From Penicillium oxalicum (Eukaryota; Ascomycota; Eurotiomycetes; Eurotiales; Aspergillaceae), in contig NC_064656.1 of NCBI RefSeq assembly GCF_001723175.1, forward strand, positions 1 through 64,000: a DNA stretch of 64,000 nt. Direction: 5' to 3'. The position numbers were made by a program, and so were the translations under genes. The notes beneath the pieces are model-generated. The model did no database searches and was not told where the DNA came from. It saw only the letters and a list, made by a program, of their open reading frames with translations. Positions 48,528-59,054 of the stretch are shown piece after piece (position 1 is the stretch's first letter; each line of letters begins with the position of its first letter).

Positions 48528-49539
48528 TTAGACGCAATGTAGCTCGCCCCCGGCGTGGGTATGGCAATTCTGTCCCAGTTAGCACAGCTCTCAATTCGCA
48601 TGGTGGTACTTTGGCAGTTCTAACTCACAGCAGGCGAAGTAGATGTGGTGGAAGTGGCCTCCATAGTCGTCGTCGCGCTTGGGCGGGCATCCTTTTTGTC
48701 CGCTTTTTCATCCTCGTGTTGATGCTCCTCCTTCTCGCCTGGACATCCAACCCCGGGAACTGAAATGTCGTGGGCATACGCCTCCAGTGCGAAGTATTGA
48801 AGAGTTTCCGAGTCGTGTGTTGACAAAGTTGGGTGCTCGAGGGCCAGATTAATCACCTCTTTATATCCGTCGGCATGGTGGTCGATCCACTTCTGCCCTA
48901 CGGACGGCAGATGGTAGAGTCGATGCAGGAGATCCGATGCCCAGAACGTGTTGGTCTCAGATCCCGAAACGGTGTAACCCATAGCACACATTGTTGAGAG
49001 GGATCGACGAGTCTGGTAACTCAGATCGCAGATGACGGTTTGCTCCGTGCCGTTTGTGCCGCGCCAATGCCCAGCCCAGCCTACCCATCGATTTGCATCA
49101 GCAATCAGCTTCAATAAAGGAGGCTTGACCGAGGATCCGAAGAATTACCTTCAATATCGCAGTTTCCGTCGGGGTTATCGCAGCGGAACAAAATCTTGTC
49201 CTTGTCGCCATTCACCACCACTTCAAAGGCCCCAACAGCCTCCATCGTAGGACTATTACCGAAGTATTTGCGGTAGATTTCACTTTCGTTGCCCCACCGG
49301 AGAATGTGGTCTCGAGCATGAGCTGCTAGGCTCACAGTTTCTGCTAAGCCCATCTCGATCTGGCGCCGCTGCGTAGCGTTACAACTGGAGTGAATGGGAA
49401 ACTCGGACACTCTGCCAGCGTCCCACGGGGCCGCCTCAGTCTGAACAAATGGCTTTGGTTGACTCCAAGACTCCACAGTTGGGAGAGCTGCAGCAGTCGC
49501 AGCCGTGAAGACCAGAAGTACATTAGAAAGGCGTGCCAT
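48528..49539 (-). CDS. Asp f 2-like secreted zinc-binding protein (zincophore family)
   Basis: Exons 49539..49149, 49080..48629 and 48569..48528; introns 68 and 59 nt. The last exon is only 42 nt and codes NCHTHAGGELHCV, the conserved His/Cys-rich tail of the family; without that splice the frame ends early after a false in-intron stop. The product is 294 aa: signal peptide (about 1-18), FPIHSSCNATQRRQIEMGL, HILRWGNESEIYRKYFGN, RCDNPDGNCDIEGWAGHWRG across splice 1, TNTFWASDLLHRLYH and a Glu/Lys/Thr-rich linker. Relatives are the major allergen Asp f 2 of A. fumigatus and Pra1 of Candida, which scavenge zinc under alkaline, zinc-poor conditions. No zinc transporter gene adjoins it here. Confidence 0.93.
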
Positions 49540-51589
49540 GGTGATGGTTTAGTTTCGCGTGTTCAAACTGGACCTGATGTTGACGAGCTGAAGAGTTGTC
49601 GAAGAAGGGGATCATGATCGCTTTTATAGTCCAGCATCTACCATTCTCTTGCCCATCGTGAGTGGATGTCTCTCGTGCTCTAGGTTTCTTGCGTGTTCTT
49701 TCACGGGCCGTACCCATGAGTTGGCCCAGCCATGTGAAATGGTTATCATAGTCGCAACGCACAAATAGTAAATTGCCAAGCGAGGACCTTGTTGGTTTTA
49801 TTGATCAATGGCTTGTCATTTCGCCTTGGTGGTGTGAAATTCTTTTCGATGCCAAGAATCAGGGCCAACGAAGTCTTGCCAAGAATCTTGGGAAGAGGAC
49901 CTTGGGAGAACAAAAGCGACGGGAGCAAGTATCGCAGCGAAATCTTCTCCGGTAGGAACATAACCGACCTGTATTATCTGTGCTAAGCGATCTCCAAGAC
50001 CGCAGTTTACCCGGGATATCGGGCAGGAGCGCCGTCAAGGTACCCATGAGCCACAGTACGGAATAAGGCCCAGATCCCGACATCGCAAACAGCCCGTCTT
50101 GGCTCAACAACATGGTGGCCACCATGCTCTATGGTGCTTCCTTTCATACCAGGCTTGTAGAGTCCCGAAAAGGTCTCAACGTATGGTACAGATAGTATCC
50201 GAGAGCCCCCGGCCTGTGTGTCTCTTTTCTGCTCCCCGTTTTGTTCTGCTTCTGGGTGCCCATTTGATGGATGTTGCGTTCTTTCGCTTGCTGCGCCATA
50301 TGGGTTGTTTCGGCTGAACCTTCATGATTCCCCGGTTGGACTAAATCTTAGCTGCGTAGTTCAAACATGGAAAGATCTTCGCTCTCTGAGGGTCAATATC
50401 CCATAACAGACGCTCAACAAGGGATCTGTGATCCTGGGGTGGATCAAGGCCATGGCTCACGCATCACCAGGCCACAGCCGGAGAAATGATTCTCGTTTTC
50501 GCGCTCTAACTCAAGGTGAAGAGTTTTAGGTATGTATAGCTGTTCTGACTGTCGAAGAGTTATCCTTGTGCTGGTCGACCATTCAAGGGTGCTGTCCAAA
50601 GTGGAGACTGCCAAGATGATAACTAGCAAGGTGCATCGCCGAAGAATAGCATGCGACCCTAAACAGGTCTGCAGACAAGGCGAGGGCTGTCTCTTTGGGT
50701 ATCCGGTCCATACTTGCATCTTTGGTCGGTTCCAACCATCTCAGATCTACGCATTGTGCTTTAGCTGATCGCATACATGAATGCTCCGAAGCGAATTGGT
50801 GCCCGTAGACTCTCATGGGCATGGACCCCGACCGCAACTGGGAGATAAGCGTTTGCCAAATTGAATTTGGGTTCGTCCGCAAGGGATTATGCTGCAAAGG
50901 GGACTACACACTGCTCATCATTGACTAATGTAAGCGGAGGTGGCAAAACCAAGAATGGCCCAGGCGGGAGGGGCGAGTAGCATTGGAGCCTCGTGCGAGA
51001 AGTTCGATCGCATCAGCGACCTTTCCGGCCATGTTGATGCGTCGAGAAGTGATAGATACGGACGGCCACACAATGAACACACAGCTTAAGGGAAAGGCTC
51101 GCTGCCAGCTGCTGCCGATTCCATGAGGAGTTGTGCAGGCGTGCGGTTGTGCGTCGAATCAGGAAGCTTTGAAGTAGTGTTGGTCCCGACCGTTGGATCA
51201 AGTACCACGCGTCAGCCACGTGCAGCTTACCGATTTCCCTAAGCGGCTGTGGGTAGCAAGGTACTGGTAGACCTTCCAGACACAAAGCCTTTTCGCCATG
51301 GCATCGGAGGAGACTAGATTGCCAAGCTTCCAGGAGATAGGCAAGTGAAGACCTCCGGTCCGATCATCCAGAATCCAAACCGGTTTATCTCCGCAATAGA
51401 CGGAACGATGATCTGCTTAGAAATCGAAGGCTTAGTCCCGGTCTCCCGCCCCGTATGTTCCGGGCGTTGGCCTCACCCGAATCACGTCTCTGAGGATAAT
51501 GGTCTTGCATACAACAGAACCAGTTCATGCAGACCCTGTGAAGAGTTCGATTCCATATACCTAATCGTTGCTCAACATTTCTTTTCAAA
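49540..51589. other. Divergent intergenic region, no gene seen
   Basis: Two kilobases between the Asp f 2-like and Vba-like genes. Short frames only. ACCTTG strings at about 49,785 and 49,897 were noted as possible zinc-regulator half-sites but not established. Confidence 0.45.
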
Positions 51590-53518
51590 ATGGCAGACGT
51601 GCGAGCCTCATCCCCTTCCGAACAATCTCCACTACTACCTTCATCACAACAAGATGAAGAGCCAGCGGCTAGTCATATTAGCATTTTTCGAGGAATTGCT
51701 ATCGCTTTCTTCATGGAGCTACTCATTCTCATCCAAAGTTGGTTTCATCCCATATTCTTGGCTTGAGGGATTCGCAGAGAACCTGGAACTGATGCAATGT
51801 ATTTTAACAGCAACCAACATTTCCATGATGACTACAGCCCAGTCTGCCATTGCTGTTGACTTGGACGCTTTCGACCAGGCAACTTGGTTTACCTCGGCAT
51901 ATTTGGTAGGTCATTCAAGTCTCCTGTTCAATCCATGATCATCCACGCTAAGGGCGATTTCGACCAGATTGCTGCGTCGAGTGTTACACCCTTGACTGGG
52001 CGACTTGCTGCGATCTTCACACCTCGAGTCTATGTCATTTTCGCAAGCACAACACTCGCAATTGGCTTGTTCCTTTCTGCTGCAGCACTCACATTGCCGG
52101 TCTTCCTTCTGGGACGCGCAATCGCGGGGCTAGGAAGTGGTGGCTTAATGAGCATCGCCATCATTTTGGCCGTGGATCTTGCCTCGCCGAAACGTCGAGG
52201 GCTCTGCATTGGCATGATCAATGCGGGATACACCACGGGCCTTGCTTCTGGAGCCGTATTGGCAGGCTTGATGGTCTCCTCTTTGGGCTGGGTATGTTTT
52301 GAGCACATCTCATTTTGCCGATTCTGTGGTGAAACTGACTCCCGCTTGTCGTAGCGTCTCCTATTCTGGATCCAAGCCCCAGCTGCGATAGTTCTTGGGC
52401 CATTGTTGTTCCTGGCCATTCCTCCTCCGTCCAGTGCGTGTGCATCTCTCGATTCAAGAACGCTGATGCAAATTCTGTGGCGAGTTGATTATGCAGGCGC
52501 CTTGGCATTGGTAAGCCATCTCACTTCTGAACGTCCAGGGGTTGTCGCGAATTGTGCTGACGGGTCTACCAAGGCACTTTCTGTCGTTCTGCTTCTTTCC
52601 AGCTTAGCATCTCCAACGGTTCTCATCTGGCCGCTTCCTCTGGCTGCAGTGTCTTTCTTAATCTTTATCCTCATCGAATCGCGATGGACCACGGAGCCGG
52701 TCATTCCTGTCCGATTATTGCGTTCACGAGCGGTTCTGATGACCTGCGTGGCAGGATTAGGGTTAATGATGGCCCGATGGGCGGTCCTGTTCTACAGCCC
52801 GGTCTATGCGCTAGCTGTAAGAGGCTGGTCTCCTGCGTCTGCGGGTCTCATATTGGTTCCAACCAATGCTGGATTCGGGAGTGGTGGTCTACTGGTAGGT
52901 TGGCTACACATTCGCAAATCAGCCAGTTACTACCAGTAAGTTTAGGTCTCCCTTCTCTCACTTCTCTGCTGATATGGATCATATAGCTCTTGCCTTATTA
53001 TTTTCGTTCTATTCGCCGCCACCACGTTGGCCCTTTCTTGGCTGTCTACGCCCGATTCCCCTGTCGCATTGTATATCACAATGACCTTCCTCAATGGTCT
53101 CTTTGCAGGGTCTCTCATGAACTACACACTCTCACATGTCTTACACCTCACCAGCTCTGAGGTGCATTACATCGTGAGTTCTCTGATCGCCATGTCTCGG
53201 GGCTTCGCCGGTAGCTTCGGGTCAGCCGTCGCGGGTGGCTTCTTCACTCGCGTTTTAAAGAAGGCATTGGAGACTGGATTTGCACAGCACAATATAACTC
53301 CGAACTCCAAGTTGATCAGAACCCTACTCGGCAGTCCAGTGACTGTAATGAGCTTGACAGGAGCAGAGCGACAGATTGCTATCCAAGGATACGAGCATGC
53401 TGTTCGTATGCTCTTCATAGGGGGCAGTGTTATAGCCTTGTCAGCAACTGCTTTTCAGGCGGCTACTGGATGGACTCCGGAGGCCGAGAGGAAGAACCAA
53501 CCTGACCACGCAGCGTAG
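51590..53518 (+). CDS. MFS drug:H+ antiporter-2 / Vba-type vacuolar basic amino acid transporter
   Basis: Exons 51590..51737, 51811..51905, 51968..52291, 52355..52510, 52574..52935 and 52987..53518; introns 51-73 nt. Intron 4 (63 nt) is in frame without a stop, but its GTAAGC donor, CTGAC branch and removal of a hydrophilic insert support it. The product is 538 aa with about 14 membrane helices. The N-terminal SPSEQSPLLP is an acidic-dileucine-like vacuolar sorting signal. Family motifs: NISMMTTAQSAIAVDLDAF, VTPLTGRLAAIFTPRVY, GRAIAGLGSGG and SLGWRLLFWIQAP. The DHA2/Vba group exports drugs or moves basic amino acids into the vacuole; the dileucine signal favours the latter. The first intron uses GTTGGT, a weak donor. 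Confidence 0.9.
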
Positions 53519-53855
53519 TCGAGGGCCTCCTCTGCACGGTGAAGATCTGCCTCGAGGGGCATGGCCCTCGGCGGAAAGCAGGGGATTGGTATCTTGCTGG
53601 GGCCGAATCTTTTGACACCCCCGGACCTCGCGATCCACCCCGAACGGCTTCCTTCAGGAGCAGCTGCGAGCCTGGTTGTCTTGGAATGCTGCGTGGGCTA
53701 TTTCGTGGAGAGCGTGGAGGCTCTCACCAAAGACTTGAGGGCTGAAATTCTACTGCGTGGCTGCGCCAGTAAAGCACGAGACCACCTATTCAGTATCTCG
53801 TGCTGTGAGCGACCGTTTTCGTGATAGTCGCTTTTCAAACGCGTTTATTGAGTCG

Positions 53856-54584
53856 ATGCGTTTCTCGGTATCAGACGCAAACATGACTACTCTGATCTTC
53901 AATAAGCACAATGATCATGTCAGAAGTACGGCACGTGCCTTACGAAAGGTCCCCCGTGGGGAATTCCCAGGAAGCTCTCAATTCGCCGACAGCATGGGGA
54001 AAGCGGCGCTTGTCCATGAGCAATTGTCAAAGCTAGGCGACCGGTCATCGTCACCGGACATCACTGAAATATCAAATTCCTCTGGTTTCTCGCCATATTA
54101 TCAACGTCGCCGAATTGGCTGGCCTTGGACTGTTGCGCTGGTCAGTCAGCACATCGGGCAGATTTACAAGAATACATGCCACGTTCCTGCCCATGCGATT
54201 GCTGTGGTGAAAAGCGAGGTTGCCCTGAGTAACAGCTCGCGGGGAATTCCCACCGAGATGCCAGTCTACGATGAGCTCCATGTCAACTTGGTCGAGCCAT
54301 CCTGGTTGGAGATCCTTGCCAACCTCTATTGGCGAGCTGCTCGACGGGTAGTAATGTGGGATGTCTTTCACGACCTCGCATGTCGGAAGTTGGTCACCCG
54401 CATGGCCTTATCTGTCCCAATCGACCTTGTGGAGAGAGGTGTTGGTAAAAGTAGCATAGTCAGGGGACTGCTAGCATGCTTTCCTCTGCCTTACGAGCTG
54501 CTGGCTCAAGGCTTTATGGCCGACATCCCATGCCAGACCTGTGGCATGGATTATGACATCGCCTGGTATGACACACTTGATTGA
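53856..54584 (+). CDS. Hypothetical open frame of unknown family
   Basis: A stop-free frame runs from 53757 (GTG) to 54584; the first ATG is at 53856, giving 242 aa. Nothing is recognised. It has a Trp/Tyr-rich middle and two CxxC-like cysteines near the end (CQTCGMDYD). A GVGKSS string lacks the rest of a Walker A motif. The length of the frame on one strand is above chance expectation, but a partial or decayed gene is equally possible. It follows the Vba-like gene by 0.2 kb on the same strand. Confidence 0.28.
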   Translation: MRFSVSDANMTTLIFNKHNDHVRSTARALRKVPRGEFPGSSQFADSMGKAALVHEQLSKLGDRSSSPDITEISNSSGFSPYYQRRRIGWPWTVALVSQHIGQIYKNTCHVPAHAIAVVKSEVALSNSSRGIPTEMPVYDELHVNLVEPSWLEILANLYWRAARRVVMWDVFHDLACRKLVTRMALSVPIDLVERGVGKSSIVRGLLACFPLPYELLAQGFMADIPCQTCGMDYDIAWYDTLD

Positions 54585-55406
54585 GACCGATTTGACTTGA
54601 GACCTGTATATTCCTTACTGGCCTTGTGCATCTCAAGATTGCGACGATGGTGGTAAGAAGGGGGGGCCTAATGCTTCGAGTATGTCGTGTCATACGCACG
54701 ACAGGGTTACTTGGGCATTTCCAGGAAGAAGCCTTTCATCGCCTCTGCAGTCGCCTCATCAGCGAGGGGACAAACTTCGATTTGGTCATGATACCTAGGG
54801 ACCATGAAGGGGAACTGACGGCCGCCGGCCATGTGCCACCTCACGGAAACGTGTTTGTTTATGGAGTGGGGGTGACTAGACCCGTCATCAGGCCTTGTAA
54901 CACAAGCGCACGCAGACAAAAGTAAAGTAGTCAGAGGCAAATAGAGCCTCAGAACTTACTCAAATCATCGCTCAGAATGAGACACCTTAAAGCCTATTAC
55001 CGCTGTAGGACCCTGCTTAGATACGCGACATCACGTGGGTGGCTATGGCTAGGTGCTAGAGTAGGCAGTGGTTCCAGTACTAATGTCTGTGAACGACAGC
55101 GGGAATCCTCACGCGTCAGTACCTATCACAGAAAGTGACGGTGTGTGGCACTCAGTATCTAATCAAGCTGACTGCGTGTGGCTGCTTTCATGCTAAGCTT
55201 GAAAGGGCAACCGAGTAATAAGGACAAGAATGGCTTGCTCAAACATGCCTCATTATAACGGTAACCGATTGATGGTGAGTGCCTTGCTGCCTGGTTTTCC
55301 CGGTGTCATTCACCGCCTTGCATTGATATCCGGGCAGCGTCACTGACGATAAGGCCAACCGGACCATTCCATCTCGGTAGTCTGCCAAGTATTCATACCG
55401 TTCAAT
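54585..55406. other. Intergenic before tfb5
   Basis: No gene recognised; promoter region of tfb5 at the 3' end. Confidence 0.5.
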
Positions 55407-55807
55407 ATGCCCAGAGCTGTCCGCGGTAGGGGTGTCCAGTATATTTGCCAATCTCCTGGTAGTGATTGAATGCTAATGAAAAGTCTATAGGTCTACTGAT
55501 CGAGTGCGATCCGTCGATCAAAGCCATGATCCTCAAGTACGATGAAGAGCGTCATGACTACATCGTGGAAGATCTAGATGACGAAAATCACCTTGTCATC
55601 AAGGAAAGCCAGCTTGAGAATCTCAAGGCTCGTTTAGATCATGTATGTCCTAGTGCACCCGTAGCGACCTCCATGTGCCCACATCTATCAGATGCAATGG
55701 ATGGCGCAGTGCACGCATCGCCCTTTCCTGGTTGATGGCTGGCTGACCCTGTCGTACAGGACCTTGACGAGAAGATCATGCAACTCGACGAGTCCGAGTC
55801 TGAGTAA
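55407..55807 (+). CDS. tfb5: TFIIH subunit Tfb5 (TTDA/GTF2H5)
   Basis: Exons 55407..55425, 55491..55642 and 55760..55807; introns 65 and 117 nt, the first with a TGCTAAT branch. The product is 72 aa, the exact size of the family: it begins MPRAVRGLLIECDPSIKAM, continues VEDLDDENHLVIKESQLE and ends DLDEKIMQLDESESE. Tfb5 binds Tfb2 in the TFIIH core and is needed for nucleotide-excision repair and for stability of TFIIH. The first exon codes only six residues plus one base and is easy to miss. This is the first clearly core gene from the telomere inward. Confidence 0.95.
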
Positions 55808-56486
55808 TGAAAATCAAGCGATGGGGTCCTACAATCACCACCAACCCGACATGGTCCGACCATCCTCAGACATATTCGTCAACACTATTGACTCCTCAGG
55901 CTCAGAGACACTGCCATGACGACTTGACGCCTTTGACGCCACTTAAATTATCCCCACCTGGTTGGCCTTGTTCTGGCATTTCTCACGCTTTCACCACGAT
56001 CAGAAATGATTCCTTCATCTGCCGAAATGACCGAGTGCGAAAGATTTCGAGGTGGCCGCGTCCCCCTCTCATCACCGCCTTACGGATGCACCCCCGACCG
56101 ACAGGGTCGCGCTAATCTTTATGAATTGATTTCGTCTAAGCTCGAGATTGCTGGGTTGTGGAAAGTTTCATGTTCGGCAAAGCTGTCTCTACAGTAGTTT
56201 GCAGTACTAAAATGAATATGGCTAGAATCTTTGAGAATTGTCCACGCAGGTTTCCCGCTCACGTGCATAGATGCTGGGGGACTTGCGTCACCGTGTCGTA
56301 TGGCCTCTTCCGTCGCTATTGCTATTCATGGGATTTGAAAGACCGGAAGGTCTGATTTGACGTCGAGGGTGATGCTGTCTAATGGTGGTCCACCCGATCA
56401 TACGACATCAGCATCGCCCTGTTGCTGCGCTAATGGAATCATCACGTGACTTGACGGAACCCCGGACGAAGCCTGTTGTGGTTGCT

Positions 56487-56496
56487 GGAAGCTTCG
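56487..56496 (+). promoter_or_regulatory. Heat-shock element upstream of HSP20
   Basis: GGAAGCTTCG fits the nGAAnnTTCn core bound by heat-shock factor; it lies about 300 nt upstream of the HSP20 start and 135 nt upstream of the TATA box. Confidence 0.5.
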
Positions 56497-56629
56497 CGCA
56501 CCAACTGGTCAATGCGTGAACAAACGCGCAATCTCACCAACTGGTGAACCCAATTGCTGGCACTTTCCAGCAACTGCTGGGCACTGGCTCTTGCCATGTC
56601 ACGAACAGGGTCATGCCACCTTGGATAGT

Positions 56630-56636
56630 TATAAAA
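56630..56636 (+). promoter_or_regulatory. TATA box of the HSP20 gene
   Basis: TATAAAA, 159 nt upstream of the ATG at 56795, followed by AC/CAA-rich leader sequence typical of a long 5' UTR in stress genes. Confidence 0.6.
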
Positions 56637-56794
56637 TCCCCTTCCATCACCTCGTTTGTCCTTCTCATCATCATCAACACCCAGTTCACAAGCAACTCCA
56701 CAAGCAACTCCACAGTCTTGGCACTTCAACTACAACGCTCAAGCTTCTCATCACTTCTCTAAAGCAATTTCAAACACCACGGTTATCCTCCACC

Positions 56795-57295
56795 ATGTCT
56801 CTGTTCCGCACTAGCTTCCCTACTTCCGGCGACTTCGCTCCTCTCTTCCGTCTTCTGGACGACTACGACGTGCACCGCGCCAGTCGCCAGGCTACCTCCA
56901 CTCAGGCATTCAACCCTCGTTTCGACGTGCGTGAGAGTGAGGAGGCCTATCACCTGGATGGCGAATTGCCTGGAATCGCTCAAAAGGACATCAACATCGA
57001 ATTTACCGATCCTACTACCTTGGTCGTGAAGGGTCGCACCGAGCGTGAATATCACTCCGAGGAACCCAAGGAGGGCGTCGATGACGAAGCCACTCCCGAC
57101 TCAGACACCCAAGTCACCAAGTCTGGCCACCGCTACTGGGTCAGCGAGCGCTCCATTGGTGAATTCCAGCGCACTTTCACTTTCCCTGGCCGCGTCGATC
57201 AGGAGAATGTCAAGGCCAGCCTGAGGAATGGCATCCTTTCGATGGTCATTCCAAAGTCCTCCCAGAAGGCCACCAAGAAGATCACCATTGAGTGA
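56795..57295 (+). CDS. HSP20-family small heat-shock protein (Hsp30-like)
   Basis: A single exon of 166 aa. The alpha-crystallin domain spans about residues 40-166: FDVRESEEAYHLDGELPGI at its start, NIEFTDPTTLVVKGRTE in the middle and FTFPGRVDQENVKASLRNGILSMVIPK near the end, followed by a C-terminal ITIE anchor. An acidic insert (about 90-110) in the central loop is usual for fungal Hsp30 proteins. ATP-independent holdase in the cytosol. The lack of introns, a heat-shock element and a TATA box fit a heat-inducible gene. Codon use is strongly biased to C-ending codons, as in highly expressed genes. Confidence 0.95.
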   Translation: MSLFRTSFPTSGDFAPLFRLLDDYDVHRASRQATSTQAFNPRFDVRESEEAYHLDGELPGIAQKDINIEFTDPTTLVVKGRTEREYHSEEPKEGVDDEATPDSDTQVTKSGHRYWVSERSIGEFQRTFTFPGRVDQENVKASLRNGILSMVIPKSSQKATKKITIE

Positions 57296-58126
57296 ATCGA
57301 TGCTCAGTGATCATCTTCTGAATGTCTTGCGATCTGCATGACTTCCAGATTTTTATCTTTACGAAATCACGATACTACGACTCTTTTTTCTCAAGTTGCT
57401 GGGATCTTCTTGGCTTGACGCCACGTGGGCCGCGTTCAATACAAAAGATTCCACTGGCGTTTCGCGTGTTCTTTTTGAATGAGTGGAGTGCATCTTATTA
57501 TTCAGTTTGACAAATCCAATTAATCACCCCATCCAAACGTCGTGCTGTAGTTGTAACTATGATCTTTGTTCCGTAACCAATGTAGAGTTTACACACTTCG
57601 AGTAATATGTATGTAGTCAGCCCGCCCTTCAGACCGCCTACCTGATCCGCATTGCCTTCACATGTCAGGGTGTATGCCCAGCGTCAAATCAATCAAAATT
57701 GAGCATCAAATGAATAAGCATTCATCGTCATTGCCAGAACGGACCGTCGAACTGAGTGTTCCTGTCTCGGGAATCTACTGCTGTCTCAAGATTTGGAAAG
57801 CTGGCAGAATCTGAGAGTGGGGGTGATTATGGAAAAGTGGATTTGCGGAGATGCCCGCGTTTTATGGGTGAAGCTCCAGCTGACCTTGTGGGCAAGCGCG
57901 TATTTCAGCCGAGGTACATTTTCCGAGGAACCGAATCGGCGAGCGTAGACTCGGCTTTCTCTTGAGCTCCTCCATCCTGTTCGTGCACCATCTCAGCATC
58001 TGAGGATCGACTACGAATTTTCAATCTCCTCGCGGATTTCTTCCAGCTTGTCTCCATCGCAGTCCATCTTGGGGTAGCTTACAACTCCTTCTCCCAAAAA
58101 GGAAAAAAAAACAGTATCCCACCGTC
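57296..58126. other. Intergenic, no gene seen
   Basis: HSP20 3' flank and promoter of the isomerase gene; an A-rich stretch precedes its start codon. Confidence 0.55.
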
Positions 58127-59054
58127 ATGGCGTCAAATTACTCGTTCCAATACTTCAACGTCCGGTTTCCCGATGAGAGTCCATATGTCGCTCATGTGGA
58201 GATCAATCGGGCAGAGAAGATGAATGCTTTCTTCGAGGCGTAAGCATACCATCCCCCCCCCCCTCGGGCAAAGGTTTCCCCTCCTCGCGGATTTGACCCG
58301 GGTCTGATCATACAATAGCATGTGGCTGGAGCTACGACAGGTCTTCAATCAGCTGTCGGAAGACTCGTCTGTTCGAGCAATCGTCCTGAGTGGCGCGGGC
58401 GAAAAGGCATTCACCGCTGGCTTGGATGTCAAGGCTGCGTCTCAGGGAGGGGCCCTCGCTGGGGAGGCCAGCGTTGATCCCGCCCGCAAAGCGGTTCATC
58501 TGCGCCGCCACGTCCTTGAGTTCCAGGACTGTATCACTGCCGTGGAGCGCTGTGAGAAGCCCGTCATTGTTGCGATGCACGGTTTTGCTCTTGGTCTCGC
58601 CATCGATCTCTCCACCGCGGCTGATGTGCGTCTGTGCTCCAAGGACGTGCGGTTTGCCGTCAAGGAAGTTGATATCGGTATCGCGGCCGATATTGGCACC
58701 CTCAGTCGCCTTCCCAAGGTGGTGGGCAATTTCAGCTGGGTGAAGGAGGTTGCGTTGAGCGCGCGCATCTTTGGTGCTGACGAGGCACTCCGGGTTGGCT
58801 TTGTGAGTGCGGTGTATGAGAATCGCGCGGCAACGATCGCGGCTGCCCTCAAACTCGCGACATTGATCGCATCCAAGAGCCCCGTGGCGGTCCAGGGGAC
58901 CAAGGAACTTTTGAACTGGTCGCGCGACCACACTGTGCAGGACGGTCTGCGTTACACGGGCGTGTGGAATAGCGCAGCCCTGCAGACAGGTGACGTCTCA
59001 GCCGCTCTTTTGTCGGGCCTGCAGAAACGCACCCCCACCTTCGAAAAGCTCTAG
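58127..59054 (+). CDS. Delta(3,5)-Delta(2,4)-dienoyl-CoA isomerase (Ech1/Dci1-like crotonase)
   Basis: Exons 58127..58239 and 58319..59054; the 79-nt intron contains a C13 tract. The product is 282 aa. Crotonase features: HVEINRAEKMNAF, GAGEKAFTAGLDVKAA (oxyanion-hole strand), MHGFALGLAIDLSTAADVRL and VKEVDIGIAADIGTLSRLP. Asp134, Glu154 and Asp162 reproduce the spacing (20 and 8) of Asp176, Glu196 and Asp204 in rat ECH1, which points to dienoyl-CoA isomerase rather than hydratase. It serves beta-oxidation of unsaturated fatty acids with odd-numbered double bonds. The C-terminus EKL is a weak PTS1 candidate; peroxisome or mitochondrion cannot be decided here. Confidence 0.92.

Larger units (their letters stand above)
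55808..56794. other. Intergenic; promoter of the HSP20 gene
   Basis: It contains a heat-shock element and a TATA box (listed). Short frames without support otherwise. Confidence 0.55.

Noticed and set aside
54430..54460. GVGKSS string as a Walker A P-loop in the unassigned frame
   Set aside because: The glycine or alanine needed five residues before the GK pair is missing and no Walker B is seen.
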